Assembly (NCBI RefSeq): GCF_000705555.1
Contig: NZ_JMQN01000029.1
Coordinates: 1 to 64,000, forward strand
Direction of reading: 5' to 3'
DNA from: Marinobacterium lacunae
GTDB lineage: Bacteria > Pseudomonadota > Gammaproteobacteria > Pseudomonadales > Balneatricaceae
DNA: 64,000 nucleotides
Shown one piece after another: positions 33,944 to 44,705 of this stretch; position 1 is the first letter of the stretch; every line of letters starts with the position of its first letter. A model generated the notes under the pieces. That model saw only the letters and a program-made list of their open reading frames with translations, was not told where the DNA came from and made no database searches. The translations under genes were made by a program, and so were the position numbers.

Positions 33944-35029
33944 ATGGAATCTCCTAGTATTGTCTGTATTGATGATGAACCGGCAGTACTCAATGCTCTT
34001 AAGCGCCTGTTGCGACAGAATCATCGCGACTGGGAGGTCTACCTGTTTACGTCAGCAGTTGAAGCACTGGTGCGGATATCGGAGCTCAAGCCCTGGATCA
34101 TCCTGACCGAGCGAAATCTGCCCGATATTGAACCGGAAAGGCTTCAGGAGGCACTGATCGAGAGTGCGCCTACTGCGATTCGGGCCATCCTCACCGGGGA
34201 TCGGCGTCGGGAAACGCTGCTTGCCAGCGCTTGGCAGGCGCACTTTGTCATTCGCAAACCCTTTGATAGGGAAGTGCTTGAAAACCTCATGACCCGGGCA
34301 CGCATCCTGAACCAGTTGCCACTGGAGCAGGATACCCGCGTCCAGCTTGGTCAGTTGCGTGCGCTGCCGGTACTGCCCGATATCTACCATGCGCTGACAG
34401 CCGCGTTGGAGAAGGATGAACCCGATATCAAGGAGGTAGCGAACCTGATCACACATGATCAGATCCTGGTCAGTCGGGTGTTGCAGCTGGTGAATTCGCC
34501 CTTTTTCGGCTTCGGTTCACGCACCAACGATATCGAAGTGGCGGTGATGCGTCTTGGTCTTCAGACCATACAGAGTTTGGTGCTGGTGCTCGAACTGTAT
34601 CGGGGCGATCAGCCGAGTGTGCAGAGAATCGCGGACATGTTGCTGCATGAGGCACTGAAGCTGGCAACGCAGGTTGGGCTGGTCTGCGATAGCCAAGGTT
34701 TGACCAAAAACCTGAGAAGCCAATGTGTCGTCAGTGCGTTGCTTCACAATATCGGCCAGCTGGTCAATGCGCGCCATCTGTTGGAGGAGGCTCCGCGTTC
34801 CCTCGGAAAAGAGGAGCTGCTCAGAGAGTATGAACTGATCGGGGCATACCTGCTTGAACTGTGGGGGTTCGAAGCCGAGATTATCGATGCGGTGCGACAC
34901 CAGCTGGATGATCCTCTAGCGGACGATAGCGAGCCGGTTACCGAGGTGCTGAATCTGGCATTGCGCATGCTGCAGGGCCGGTATGAAGAGCCAGATCAGC
35001 CGTCCGAGCAAGGCTGCGCCGAACAATAA
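33944..35029 (+). CDS. Receiver-HDOD protein with Glu in place of the phospho-acceptor Asp
   Basis: A 361-residue protein: receiver-like domain about 5-120 and HDOD domain about 135-325 (ALPVLPDIYHALTAALE, HDQILVSRVLQLVNSPFFGF, and SALLHNIGQLV). The receiver keeps the acidic pocket (CIDDEP) and the KPFD lysine, but the phospho-acceptor position is Glu56 (ILTERNLPDI), a phosphomimetic change. HDOD domains are related to HD phosphodiesterases without all metal ligands and usually act as signalling scaffolds. It lies 52 bases after the HTH-receiver gene and nine before the kinase. Confidence 0.87.
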   Translation: MESPSIVCIDDEPAVLNALKRLLRQNHRDWEVYLFTSAVEALVRISELKPWIILTERNLPDIEPERLQEALIESAPTAIRAILTGDRRRETLLASAWQAHFVIRKPFDREVLENLMTRARILNQLPLEQDTRVQLGQLRALPVLPDIYHALTAALEKDEPDIKEVANLITHDQILVSRVLQLVNSPFFGFGSRTNDIEVAVMRLGLQTIQSLVLVLELYRGDQPSVQRIADMLLHEALKLATQVGLVCDSQGLTKNLRSQCVVSALLHNIGQLVNARHLLEEAPRSLGKEELLREYELIGAYLLELWGFEAEIIDAVRHQLDDPLADDSEPVTEVLNLALRMLQGRYEEPDQPSEQGCAEQ

Positions 35030-35038
35030 AGGGTGACT

Positions 35039-37369
35039 ATGTCCAATCAAGAGCAATCGGGCAGGCGTCAGAGTGTCTTCAGCGTGTTGTGGGGTACCTA
35101 TATCCGCAATGCACTGATACCAATCATTCTGATTGAGGTCGCACTGATCGCGGCGTATCTGGCAACCAATTACCTGATACGTGATGAAAACATCGCGACC
35201 ATGCAAAACAGCGCTCAGGCCTCGCTGCATGAAACCGCACGTCTTGAGTCTGAGGTGATCGCCAACCAGCTGGCGGGTGTAGCCGAAATGACCCATCTTT
35301 TCGCGCAACTGACCAGTCGTGCCTACGATACCCCTTATGAAGCCTCCGACGAGGAGAAAGGCAGGTATACCCTGAGCGACGGCGGTGTCTGGTACACCCG
35401 TCCGGGCAGCGGGGAGGCGGCCATGTTCTACTCTTCGATTACAGAGGTGGGCGAGCAGCAGCGCGAAAAAGCCTGGCATCTGTCCCAGATCGATCCGGTC
35501 ATGGCCCAGCTGGTCGAGAGCAGTGCACTGGTGACCCAGGCCTATCTGAACACCTGGGACTCGATGAACCGTATCTACCCCGATTTCGATGTGGTGGATC
35601 AATACCCGGCCGATCTTGATGTAACCAAGTACAACTTCTATTACGAAGCAGATGCCGAGCATGATCCGGATCGTGGTGTGGTGTGGACAGACGTCTACAT
35701 CGATCCGGCAGGTCAGGGTTGGATGGCCTCGGCGATTGCGCCGGTCTATCGCCGTAACAGTGATTTTCTAGAGGGGGTTGTAGGGCTTGATATCCGGGTA
35801 TCGGAAATCATTGGGCATGTGCTGTCGCTGTCCCTGCCGTGGCAGGGCTATGCGTTGCTGGTGGACAGTACCGGAACCATTTTGGCGATGCCTCGCGTGG
35901 CCGAGGATGACTGGCAGCTGCATGAACTGACAGAGCATGACTACGCGACTGCCATAGAGCAGGACACCTTCAAGCCGGAGGAGTTTAACCTGTTCAAACG
36001 CCCCGACAGCCAGCCGCTTGCGGAAAAAATAGGTGCGGCGACGTCAGGTATCGCTGAGCTTGAGTTGAACGGACGCGAAAAGCTGGCGGCCTGGGCGCAG
36101 ATTCCCGGTGCCGGTTGGCACTTGCTGGTGGTGGTTGATCAGGAGCACATCTATGCCGACGCCCACCGACTCAAGGAGCGCGTCGATCAGATCGCTATCG
36201 CCATGATTGTAGGGCTGGTGCTGTTCTATCTCCTGTTCATTCTCTATTTGTATCGCAAATCGGTGCGTGTCAGTCGCCGCCTCTCAGAGCCGATGATCGG
36301 TCTCAAACAGATGATCCAGTCGATTGGTGAGGGCGAGTATCGCCCACACAAGGTAGAAACGGACATTACCGAGTTGAATATCGTATCGACGGGTTTAAGC
36401 GAAATGGGCGATGCGTTGGGCCACAGCCGTGCGCAGCTGGCTGATGCCAACAAGCGCCTTGAGAAAATGAACCACGAGCTTGAGCAGCGCGTGGAAGCAA
36501 GAACCAGCGAGCTGCAACAGGCCAACTTCACTCTCTCGCAGGAGCGGGAGGAGCAGGCGCGACTGATATCGGAGCTCAAATCTACCCAGGCGCAGCTGGT
36601 TCAGTCTGAAAAGATGGCGTCGGTCGGTGTGCTGGCAACCGGTGTAGCCCATGAAATCAATAACCCGCTCACATTCGTCATCACCAATATATCGATACTG
36701 AACGACTATGCACCGACGCTTATGCAGTTGCATGAGCAGGTAAGCCAGTTGGTGCCTGCCGAGAAGGTCGATCAATTAAAGGCCGCCGAGCATCGCCTGC
36801 GTTACGCCGAGATTGTCGACGACATGCCGGATCTGCTGGCCGATTGCACCGAGGGCGTCAGCCGTATCCGTCATATCACCGAGAGCCTTCTGGAGTTTTC
36901 GCACGCCGGCGATACCTCATGGCAGCCGTGCGATATCAACCACTGCATCGAAACAACACTGGTGATCTGCTACCACGAGTACAAGTATAAGGCTGTGATA
37001 CGCAAAGAACTGGACGATCAGTTGCCCACAATAGAAGCGGTGCCGGCGCAGCTCAATCAGGTGATCATGGCCCTGGTGGTCAATGCGGCACAGTCGATGG
37101 AGCAGATGGGCGAGATCCGGATCAGGTCCGGTTTTACCAATGATCAGATCTTCTTCAGTGTGGCCGATACCGGGTGTGGCATGCCTAAGGAGAACCTCGG
37201 GCGTATCTTCGAGCCATTCTTCACCACCAAGGATGTGGGCCAGGGCACTGGTCTTGGCTTGGCGGTTGCCTACGGCATCGTCAAGGCTCATGGAGGCCGG
37301 ATCGAGGTCGACAGCACGCTTGGGCAGGGCAGCTGCTTTACGGTTGTGCTGCCCAGAGTGCAATCGTGA
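35039..37369 (+). CDS. Membrane sensor histidine kinase
   Basis: A 776-residue kinase. The first membrane segment is at about 22-44 ([20 protein letters not shown]) and a large periplasmic sensor of the Cache type follows (about 45-380), with [20 protein letters not shown] and the [14 protein letters not shown] closing segment. The second membrane helix is at about 385-405. HAMP and a coiled coil (about 430-530) lead to the HisKA His538 in [12 protein letters not shown], and the ATPase domain has N-box VVNAAQSM, G1 [10 protein letters not shown] and G2 [13 protein letters not shown]. The ATG at 35039 is preferred over GTG at 35033. Cache sensors often bind small metabolites such as amino acids or quaternary amines; the ligand is unknown. 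Partner receivers are the neighbours. Confidence 0.9.
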   Translation: MSNQEQSGRRQSVFSVLWGTYIRNALIPIILIEVALIAAYLATNYLIRDENIATMQNSAQASLHETARLESEVIANQLAGVAEMTHLFAQLTSRAYDTPYEASDEEKGRYTLSDGGVWYTRPGSGEAAMFYSSITEVGEQQREKAWHLSQIDPVMAQLVESSALVTQAYLNTWDSMNRIYPDFDVVDQYPADLDVTKYNFYYEADAEHDPDRGVVWTDVYIDPAGQGWMASAIAPVYRRNSDFLEGVVGLDIRVSEIIGHVLSLSLPWQGYALLVDSTGTILAMPRVAEDDWQLHELTEHDYATAIEQDTFKPEEFNLFKRPDSQPLAEKIGAATSGIAELELNGREKLAAWAQIPGAGWHLLVVVDQEHIYADAHRLKERVDQIAIAMIVGLVLFYLLFILYLYRKSVRVSRRLSEPMIGLKQMIQSIGEGEYRPHKVETDITELNIVSTGLSEMGDALGHSRAQLADANKRLEKMNHELEQRVEARTSELQQANFTLSQEREEQARLISELKSTQAQLVQSEKMASVGVLATGVAHEINNPLTFVITNISILNDYAPTLMQLHEQVSQLVPAEKVDQLKAAEHRLRYAEIVDDMPDLLADCTEGVSRIRHITESLLEFSHAGDTSWQPCDINHCIETTLVICYHEYKYKAVIRKELDDQLPTIEAVPAQLNQVIMALVVNAAQSMEQMGEIRIRSGFTNDQIFFSVADTGCGMPKENLGRIFEPFFTTKDVGQGTGLGLAVAYGIVKAHGGRIEVDSTLGQGSCFTVVLPRVQS

Positions 37370-37402
37370 TGATGTCGCTTATCGCCGCCAGAGGGCTGTA
37401 AA

Positions 37403-40400
37403 TTGAATAAGCGCGTCCTTGCCGCAGTGCTGACGGCCTTTATTTGCGTGGGCATTGTGGGTGTGCTGGTGATAAACCGCTTTATCGAATATGAGGTGCG
37501 CAACCAGATTACCGCCAAGCTTGATCAAACCTCGGTAGCCTATCAGTCAGTGCTGCGGGGTCTTCGACAGGTGGCGACAACGCTGTTCGAGGAAAAGATC
37601 AACACGCCGGAGGTGCTCTCGCGGGTGGCGGCGGTGAATGACGCCGTGGGTGATGAGCGGAACCGGGCGCGCGAACAGCTTTATACCGACCTCTATCCCA
37701 TCTATCAGCGGTCAAAGGCGCGGGGCTTTCCGCTTGTTCAGTTTCATGGGCCACAGGGGCTGAGTTTGCTGCGCTTCAATGAGCCTCTGAAGTATGACGA
37801 TTCGCTGTTCGAGATTCGGGAATCGGTCAGGCTGGTCAATACCAACATGAAAGCCGTTGAAGGCTTCGAAATCGGGCGTCTGGTGCACGGCTTCCGTTTC
37901 GTCTTCCCGCTTGTGCGCCAGGGGGAGCATCTGGGCAGCTTTGAGAGCAGCGTACCGTTCAGGACAGTCGAGCAGCGGCTGAATGACCTTGTACAGGGGG
38001 AGCGGTTTGAACTTGTACTCAACAGCGATCGTGCATTTGCCATGTTGTTGCAGAGCGAGCGTTCCCGTTATCAGCCTTTCCGGCTCAGCGATGAATTCGT
38101 CACCGATGTGTTCGATGCGATGCCGAGTTCATCGGTGGCCGCTGCGACTTTCCATGCCCGTCTTGAAACGCTTCTGGACCGGGATCGAGGGGCCATCGAT
38201 GCCGGCATGACGGCCGGCAGGGCCTTTGGAATCACCAAAAAGCTGGAGGGTAAGCGTTTTGCGGTGCTGTTCCTGCCGGTGATCAGTGTGGCCCGCGAGG
38301 TGGATGCCTATATTGTGGCTTATTCCCGCGTGCCCGAGATTGAAACCATCTATCGTGATGGCAGGTGGATACAGCTGTCATTCGGGGCGCTGATGTTAAG
38401 CCTGACTGCCGGATTTTACCGCCGTCAGCGATCCCGGCAGGCCATTGAGCGCGAACGCAAGAAATTGCAGGCGATCACCCAGCGCATGGGAGAGGGGCTG
38501 TTCGTTCAGAACAGCGAGGGCCGTATCACCTTTCTGAACGAGGCGGCGGAAAGGGTGCTGGGTGTGACGGCGCAACAGGCTCTGGGTCAGCGCGCACATG
38601 AGCTGTTTCATGTTCATGTCGATGGCCAGGGCCTGCCGGTACTGGGTGAACTTTGCCCAATTGTCGGCGCGACCGATCAGGGCCGGATATTCGAGAGCGA
38701 GGATGAGCATTTTCAGCGTGTTTCAGATCAGACGCTGGTGCCGGTTCAGATCACCAGTGCGCCATTCAGCGTTGAGGGTGAGGCGGCAGGCTCGGTTACG
38801 ATCTTCAGGGATATAACGCGGCGCAAGCAGGAGGAGGCACAGCGCACGCTGGCGTCGGTGGTGTTCAACAACACGATCGTCGGTGTTGTGGTCACAGACG
38901 CCCAGGAGAGAGTGCTTTCGCTCAATCAGGCGTTTACATCGATTACCGGATATACACTCAATGAGTGTGTCGGACGCCACATACGATTCATGAAGTCCGG
39001 CGTTCATGATGAAGCGTTCTACACGCGCATGTGGACATCAATCACCACCGACGGATACTGGCAGGGCGAGGTGTGGAACCGTCTCAAGGATGGCCAGGTG
39101 CATGTCTTCCTTCAGTCGATCAGTGCCGTTCGCAATGAGGATGGCGAAGTGTCTCATTATGTCGGGGTGTTCTCCGACATTACCGAGCGTAAGCAGCATG
39201 AAGAGGCGCTGAAAAAGGCACGTTGTGAAGCGTTGGCCAGCGCTCAGGCTAAATCCGAGTTTCTGGCGAACATGAGCCATGAGATTCGTACACCGATGAA
39301 CGGCGTGCTAGGCATGATTGATCTGGTATTGGGTTCTGAACTGTCGGCAGAGCAACGAGATTTTCTGTCAGTAGCGCGCAAGTCGAGTCGGTCATTACTG
39401 ACATTGCTTAACAGTATTCTGGATTTGGCTAAATATGAGTCTGGCAAGTTCAGCCCTGAGTGTATCAACTTTGCGCTGAGGGAGATGCTGGACGAGACGC
39501 TCAAGCTGTTTACCGCACAGGCCCAGAACAAGGCGGTTGAATTGTCATTGGCGGTTGATGATGCTGTGCCTGAGCACGCCTGCGGCGATCCGGCCCGTAT
39601 CCGCCAGGTGCTGATCAACCTGCTGGATAACGCATTCAAGTTTACCGATGCCGGGCAGGTGATGCTCACTGCCCGTGTCAGTGGTCAGGACGACCGGGGG
39701 TTCCAGCTGAGCCTGTCCGTGTGTGATACAGGGGTCGGTATCGCCCCGGACATGCAAGAGCGGATATTTGATCTATTTACTCAGGCTGATGGATCCATCA
39801 CCCGTCGATACGGCGGAACAGGGTTGGGGTTGGCGCTGTGTCGGGAGATCGTGACCAGCCTTGGCGGCAGTCTCACCGTTGAGTCCGAGCCGAACGTTGG
39901 CAGTACGTTCTCGTTTACCGTGCATCTTGAATCGGTTCTCGATGATGCTGACGCGCCAGGGGCGCCAGGTGCTGGCGCTGCTACGAATACGCTGGCCGGG
40001 TTGCGAGTGTTGCTGGCGGAGGATAACGAGGTAAATCGTCAGGTGGCGATTGCCAATTTGGAACGCCTTGGCTGCGAGGTGGTGGCAGTGGTCAACGGCG
40101 AGGAAGCGCTGGAGCGGATCTGCAGAGAGCACTTTGACATCGCCTTGATGGATTGTCAGATGCCGCGGATGGACGGGCGAACGGCGACACGCAAACTCAG
40201 GACATTGGAGCGGGAGACCGGCCAGGACTATTTGCCGGTGATTGCCATGACCGCATTCGTAAATGCCGATGATATCCAGCGCTGCTTTGACGCCGGAATG
40301 GATGCCTATTTAGGCAAGCCTTTCGAACTGGATCTTCTGCGTGCCTTGCTGGCCGAGTACACCCGCTGCGAATCTGTAGATGAGGCGATGGTTTCATCCA

Positions 40401-40789
40401 ACGCTGTTGAGACGGGTGGGCCGCCGACGTTGTGCCGACATACGCTCGATAAACTCAGTGAGCTGCTCGATGGGGAGATTGGCGAGATTATCGATGCGTT
40501 TATCGTACAGGTGCCTGAACTGCTCGCCAAAATTGATGAAGGCATCACGGCAGATGATCGCAAATCGGTATCTCGGGCGGCGCACTCCCTCAAAGGCAGT
40601 ACCTCGAATCTGGGCGGCTCGCATCTTGCGGCATTGGCTTTGGAACTTGAGAAGCAGGCGGCGCAGATGAACCCGGATCAATTGAAAGCTCAGCGGTTGG
40701 CCATGGGCCAGGCTGCTGATGAATTGATCAAGGTGCTGAGCGACTATTTGAGTCCTGAGTCGCCGGGTGCGACCGGCAGGTCAGACTAG
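37403..40789 (+). CDS. Hybrid histidine kinase with PAS domains, receiver and HPt
   Basis: A 1128-residue kinase. It has an N-terminal membrane helix (about 6-25), a periplasmic sensor (about 30-320), a second helix near 328-345, two PAS domains (about 350-470 and 475-605), HisKA with His626 in NMSHEIRTPMNG, and an ATPase domain (about 725-840). A receiver follows with Asp917 in LMDCQMPRMDG, then an HPt domain with His1061 in AAHSLKGSTSN. All phosphorelay residues are intact. The start appears to be a TTG with AGAGGG upstream; no ATG lies nearby in frame. Its HPt could pass phosphate to the HTH-receiver or the receiver-GGDEF-EAL protein. Confidence 0.9.
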   Translation: MNKRVLAAVLTAFICVGIVGVLVINRFIEYEVRNQITAKLDQTSVAYQSVLRGLRQVATTLFEEKINTPEVLSRVAAVNDAVGDERNRAREQLYTDLYPIYQRSKARGFPLVQFHGPQGLSLLRFNEPLKYDDSLFEIRESVRLVNTNMKAVEGFEIGRLVHGFRFVFPLVRQGEHLGSFESSVPFRTVEQRLNDLVQGERFELVLNSDRAFAMLLQSERSRYQPFRLSDEFVTDVFDAMPSSSVAAATFHARLETLLDRDRGAIDAGMTAGRAFGITKKLEGKRFAVLFLPVISVAREVDAYIVAYSRVPEIETIYRDGRWIQLSFGALMLSLTAGFYRRQRSRQAIERERKKLQAITQRMGEGLFVQNSEGRITFLNEAAERVLGVTAQQALGQRAHELFHVHVDGQGLPVLGELCPIVGATDQGRIFESEDEHFQRVSDQTLVPVQITSAPFSVEGEAAGSVTIFRDITRRKQEEAQRTLASVVFNNTIVGVVVTDAQERVLSLNQAFTSITGYTLNECVGRHIRFMKSGVHDEAFYTRMWTSITTDGYWQGEVWNRLKDGQVHVFLQSISAVRNEDGEVSHYVGVFSDITERKQHEEALKKARCEALASAQAKSEFLANMSHEIRTPMNGVLGMIDLVLGSELSAEQRDFLSVARKSSRSLLTLLNSILDLAKYESGKFSPECINFALREMLDETLKLFTAQAQNKAVELSLAVDDAVPEHACGDPARIRQVLINLLDNAFKFTDAGQVMLTARVSGQDDRGFQLSLSVCDTGVGIAPDMQERIFDLFTQADGSITRRYGGTGLGLALCREIVTSLGGSLTVESEPNVGSTFSFTVHLESVLDDADAPGAPGAGAATNTLAGLRVLLAEDNEVNRQVAIANLERLGCEVVAVVNGEEALERICREHFDIALMDCQMPRMDGRTATRKLRTLERETGQDYLPVIAMTAFVNADDIQRCFDAGMDAYLGKPFELDLLRALLAEYTRCESVDEAMVSSNAVETGGPPTLCRHTLDKLSELLDGEIGEIIDAFIVQVPELLAKIDEGITADDRKSVSRAAHSLKGSTSNLGGSHLAALALELEKQAAQMNPDQLKAQRLAMGQAADELIKVLSDYLSPESPGATGRSD

Positions 40790-40799
40790 GAGATATAAG

Positions 40800-42878
40800 T
40801 TGGTAGAGCTTGATACCCTGGGTACCGCAGACAGTCGCATTCTGGTGGTTGACGATGACCTGTCGACGCGACTGGCGCTGGTCAAGATATTGCGCAAAGA
40901 GGGCTACGACGTGTATCAGGCCTGCGGTGGCCAGGAGGCGCTGGACTACCTGAGTACACATCCGCTCCCTGATCTGGTGGTGCTGGATGTGGTGATGCCG
41001 GATGTCGACGGCTATGCCGTCTGTCGCACCTTACGTGCACTGGATCGCAACCTGCCGGTGGTGATGCTGACGGGGTTGGACGACATGGAAGCGATAGATC
41101 GGGCGTTCAGTTGCGGCGCCACGGATTTCGTCACCAAACCGATCAACTGGGCACTCTTAATCCCCAGAGTGCGCTACTCGTTGCGCACCTATCGCATGAC
41201 GCAGGCGTTGGATAAGGTGCGCATGTTGCAAAGCGAGGCGCAGGAGGTGGCGCGTCTCGGATTTTTTGAATGGGATCCGAAGCTCAACAGGCTCAGTTGG
41301 TCATCCCGGTTGATCGAGCTGTTTGGGCTACCCGATCCGGTGAGGAATCTGGGCATCGAAGGGTATCTCAACCGGGTCGTGGGTGAGCAGGTCGAGTACG
41401 TATCGGCTCAGCTGCGTGAAGTGGCTGAGGGTATTCAGAACAAGGTGACGTTCGAGCACGACCTCTCAGGCGATGAGGGTGAAAGGCGTATACGTGCAAT
41501 CGCACGTCGAACCTCTCCAGAGAGTATCCTGTGCGTTTTGCAGGATATAACCGACTTTTACACCGTCTCGCAGACCGTGGAGTTTCAGCGCGATTTTGAC
41601 ACGCTGACTCGTATGGCTAATCGAGTGAAGTTTTACTCGCTGGTCGAAGATGAGCTCGACTCAAAAGTACCCTGCGCGGTGGTGACCATCGATATCGACC
41701 GCTTCCACATGATCAACGATTCGTTGGGGCAGGCCGCTGGCGATAAGCTGCTGCAGCTGTTCTCGCTGCGGCTCAATGCCGCGACCTATGGCTTCTATTC
41801 ACTGGCGCGATTGGGCGCTGACGAGTTTGCTGTTCTGATACCGGAAGTGGAGGGGGTGACCACACTGGTACGCTGGGTTGAGACACTGCAGGCACGCATG
41901 AACGAGGCCTATGAGCTCGACGGCCAGCTGGTCTTCATGGAAACCTGTATCGGCATTGCGCTGAGCCCTGAACATGCCACCGATTCCCATCATCTGATCA
42001 GTGCCGCAATTCAGGCGCGGCTGGTTGCCAAGCAATCTGGCAGTAGTCGGTTCAAGGTATACGACGAGAGTTGTCAGCAAAACTTTGCACGCCGGCTCTA
42101 CATCGAATCGGAGCTGCGCTACGCGCTGGAGCGCGGCCAGTTCACGCTGTTCTACCAGCCGCAGTTTGATCTCAGATTGAACAGGGTCGTGGGCGTGGAG
42201 GCGCTGATTCGATGGCAACATCCTGAGATGGGATTTGTCCCGCCGATGGAGTTTATTCCCATCGCCGAGCAGATGGAGCTGATACATGCCATCGGTTACT
42301 GGGTGGCCGAAGAGGCGATCAGTCAGGCAGCGCGCTGGCACCGGCAGGGTGTGCAGTTGCGCATGGGTATCAACCTGTCGGCACGTCAGTTCAGTGATGA
42401 GCGTTTGGCCGACAAACTGGGCCGTATGCTCAAGAAGGCGGGGTTGCCGACAGAGTATCTGGACGTCGAGATCACCGAAAGTGTGGCGATGGAAAGCCCG
42501 GAAAGGGTCCTGCAGTTGTTGGCCAAACTGCAGGAGCAGGGTGTCAAGGTCGCAATTGACGATTTCGGCACCGGTTACTCGTCGCTTGAGTATCTGCAGA
42601 AGTTCGATGTCGAATTCATCAAGATCGATCAGGCCTTTGTGCGAAACCTGCTCGGCAATAAGGCGGATCAGGGGATCGTAAAAGCAGTGCTCGGTATCGC
42701 CGAGAGTCTAGAGATGAGGGTGATCGCTGAAGGGGTTGAAAGCGCTGAAGAACTAGAGCTCTTGCGCGCGCTGGGGTGCGATGAAATTCAGGGCTATTAC
42801 ATTAGTCGCCCGCTGCCGCCTGCCGAGATCGAGCCTATCATCGAAGGTTACAATCAGGACGAAGACAGCCCGGTTTGA
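40800..42878 (+). CDS. Receiver-PAS-GGDEF-EAL cyclic-di-GMP protein
   Basis: A 692-residue protein: receiver (about 12-130) with its Asp in LVVLDVVMPDVDG and KPINW lysine; a PAS-like linker (about 150-260); GGDEF domain (about 265-430) and EAL domain (about 440-690). The cyclase motif is degenerate, GADEF at 339-343, while the EAL motif EALIRW (467-469), ITESVAMES and DDFGTGYSSLEYL look catalytic. It is thus probably a phosphorylation-controlled c-di-GMP phosphodiesterase, with the GGDEF part perhaps a GTP-sensing module. TTG at 40800 with AGGAG seven bases upstream fits better than the GTG at 40767, which overlaps the kinase gene. Confidence 0.88.
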   Translation: MVELDTLGTADSRILVVDDDLSTRLALVKILRKEGYDVYQACGGQEALDYLSTHPLPDLVVLDVVMPDVDGYAVCRTLRALDRNLPVVMLTGLDDMEAIDRAFSCGATDFVTKPINWALLIPRVRYSLRTYRMTQALDKVRMLQSEAQEVARLGFFEWDPKLNRLSWSSRLIELFGLPDPVRNLGIEGYLNRVVGEQVEYVSAQLREVAEGIQNKVTFEHDLSGDEGERRIRAIARRTSPESILCVLQDITDFYTVSQTVEFQRDFDTLTRMANRVKFYSLVEDELDSKVPCAVVTIDIDRFHMINDSLGQAAGDKLLQLFSLRLNAATYGFYSLARLGADEFAVLIPEVEGVTTLVRWVETLQARMNEAYELDGQLVFMETCIGIALSPEHATDSHHLISAAIQARLVAKQSGSSRFKVYDESCQQNFARRLYIESELRYALERGQFTLFYQPQFDLRLNRVVGVEALIRWQHPEMGFVPPMEFIPIAEQMELIHAIGYWVAEEAISQAARWHRQGVQLRMGINLSARQFSDERLADKLGRMLKKAGLPTEYLDVEITESVAMESPERVLQLLAKLQEQGVKVAIDDFGTGYSSLEYLQKFDVEFIKIDQAFVRNLLGNKADQGIVKAVLGIAESLEMRVIAEGVESAEELELLRALGCDEIQGYYISRPLPPAEIEPIIEGYNQDEDSPV

Positions 42879-42879
42879 T

Positions 42880-42916
42880 TGTCGCTATCGGTCGATTCTG
42901 TGCCTGCTGACGTCGC
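42880..42916 (+). promoter_or_regulatory. TGTCGC / CGTCGC pair upstream of sdaA
   Basis: TGTCGC at 42880 and CGTCGC at 42911 are spaced 31 bases (three turns), about 90-120 bases upstream of the sdaA start. Possible members of the recurring TGTCGC motif; weaker than the others because neither copy continues with AA. Confidence 0.25.
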
Positions 42917-43001
42917 TGTGTGACATGTACGCTGCTACCGCCGCTCCGATAATGGGCGCTCGTAATTCCCCTGTTGAAGGCAGAGTGCCTCGGAGAGCGT
43001 C

Positions 43002-44414
43002 ATGGGTATCAGTGTTTTTGATCTTTTCAAGATCGGGGTTGGCCCCTCCAGTTCACACACCGTCGGACCGATGCGTGCGGCGTTGGCCTTCGTACAGCAG
43101 TTGACGGAGCAGGGCGTTCGTCCCTCCGTACGTCGTGTGAAAGTGGAACTCTTCGGATCGCTCAGCGCCACAGGTGTCGGTCACGGCACCGACAAGGCTA
43201 CCGTCATGGGCCTGATGGGCGAGTCGCCCGATAGCATCGACCCCCGCCGAATCGAACCTGCCGTCAAGGCCGTATGGGAAACCGAGTATCTGTCACTGGC
43301 CGGCGGAGAGGGGATCGAATTCGACTGGAATCGCGACATGCAGTTTGTCGACGAGGTGCTGCCTTACCACCCCAACGCCATGCGTTTGACCGCATTTGGC
43401 GATATCGGCGAGCTGTACCAGAACACCTACTACTCCATCGGTGGAGGCTTTGTACTCGATGAGAGTGAAGCGACCGCCACGGCGCATCTGGTGCCGCAGG
43501 TAGAGCTGCCGTACGACTTCAACAGTGCTGTCGAGCTGTTGGCGCTGTGTCGCCAGAACGGTTTGCGGATCAGCGAACTGATGCTGGAGAACGAGCGGGT
43601 CTGGCGCAATGACAGCGAGATTCGTGACGGCGTCGACAGCATCTGGAAGGTGATGCAGGAGTGTGTCGCCAACGGATTGGAGAACGAGGGGATTTTGCCG
43701 GGGGGGCTCAAGGTGCGTCGGCGGGCTCCGTCTCTGTATCGCTCGCTGCAGCAGGCGTCTGCTGGCAACGTGATCAGCACCACGCTTAGCGCCATGGATT
43801 GGGTGAATCTGTATGCACTGGCGGTAAACGAAGAAAACGCTGCCGGTGGGCGTATGGTAACCGCGCCCACTAATGGTGCAGCCGGTATCGTGCCGGCAGT
43901 GTTGATGTATTACATGCGCTTCAAGGAACAAGCGACGGATGATGACGTGATGAACTTCCTGCTGGCGGCGGCTGCTATTGGCGCACTGTGCAAGAAAAAT
44001 GCGTCGATATCCGGTGCCGAGGTCGGTTGTCAGGGAGAGGTAGGCTCTGCCTGTGCCATGGCGGCAGCCGGGTTGACCGAGGTGCTAGGCGGTACGCCCG
44101 AGCAGGTGGAAAATGCAGCGGAGATCGCGCTGGAGCACAATTTGGGGCTGACCTGTGATCCCGTGGCGGGCCTTGTGCAGGTGCCCTGTATCGAGCGCAA
44201 CGCGATAGCGGCGATGAAGGCGATCAACGCCGCTCAGATGGCACTGCGCGGCGACGGCGAGCACTTCATTTCGCTGGATAAGGTTATCCGCACCATGAGG
44301 GATACCGGTCGTGACATGCAGGACAAATATAAAGAGACTTCACGCGGTGGATTGGCCGTTAATGCGATTGATCTGACCCACGTCGCGTTGCCGGTGAACG
44401 CTGTTGAGTGTTGA
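43002..44414 (+). CDS. sdaA: L-serine ammonia-lyase, iron-sulfur-dependent
   Basis: A 470-residue single-chain L-serine dehydratase (serine to pyruvate and ammonia). The N-terminal domain starts [24 protein letters not shown], typical of the family. The catalytic domain has the 4Fe-4S cysteines in LCKKN and [16 protein letters not shown] and a third in the [15 protein letters not shown] region. It ends the betaine route by turning glyA-made serine into pyruvate. In pseudomonads the serine dehydratase gene next to gbdR is named sdaB; here too gbdR follows, so it is the functional counterpart. Confidence 0.95.
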   Translation: MGISVFDLFKIGVGPSSSHTVGPMRAALAFVQQLTEQGVRPSVRRVKVELFGSLSATGVGHGTDKATVMGLMGESPDSIDPRRIEPAVKAVWETEYLSLAGGEGIEFDWNRDMQFVDEVLPYHPNAMRLTAFGDIGELYQNTYYSIGGGFVLDESEATATAHLVPQVELPYDFNSAVELLALCRQNGLRISELMLENERVWRNDSEIRDGVDSIWKVMQECVANGLENEGILPGGLKVRRRAPSLYRSLQQASAGNVISTTLSAMDWVNLYALAVNEENAAGGRMVTAPTNGAAGIVPAVLMYYMRFKEQATDDDVMNFLLAAAAIGALCKKNASISGAEVGCQGEVGSACAMAAAGLTEVLGGTPEQVENAAEIALEHNLGLTCDPVAGLVQVPCIERNAIAAMKAINAAQMALRGDGEHFISLDKVIRTMRDTGRDMQDKYKETSRGGLAVNAIDLTHVALPVNAVEC

Positions 44415-44705
44415 TTACTAAAGCTTATTTTTACGCGCTCGTTGCATAAATTTGGTTGTGTCCAAGTTGGTGCATTAGTGTAAAAAAAGATGCAAAAAAC
44501 GACATCAGGGGGTCGCTTTTTACCCCGTTTAGACTATAGTTTGCTGGTCTCTAAAGCACGGGTGGCGTGGGTTTGAGGGTGATTGGGCTGATTCCGTCGC
44601 CCACATATCTATAAGCGACATCACGGCTCAGGCAAGTCCAAATATAAATATAATAGGCACAGCAGTTGCTAGTGCCCCGCATAGTCCAAAATGGGGTTAG
44701 CGCAC
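44415..44705. other. sdaA-gbdR intergenic region
   Basis: About 290 bases with AT-rich runs (AAAAAAGATGCAAAAAACG near 44480) and a promoter-like stretch. No gene and no strong terminator hairpin seen; gbdR likely has its own promoter here. Confidence 0.4.
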
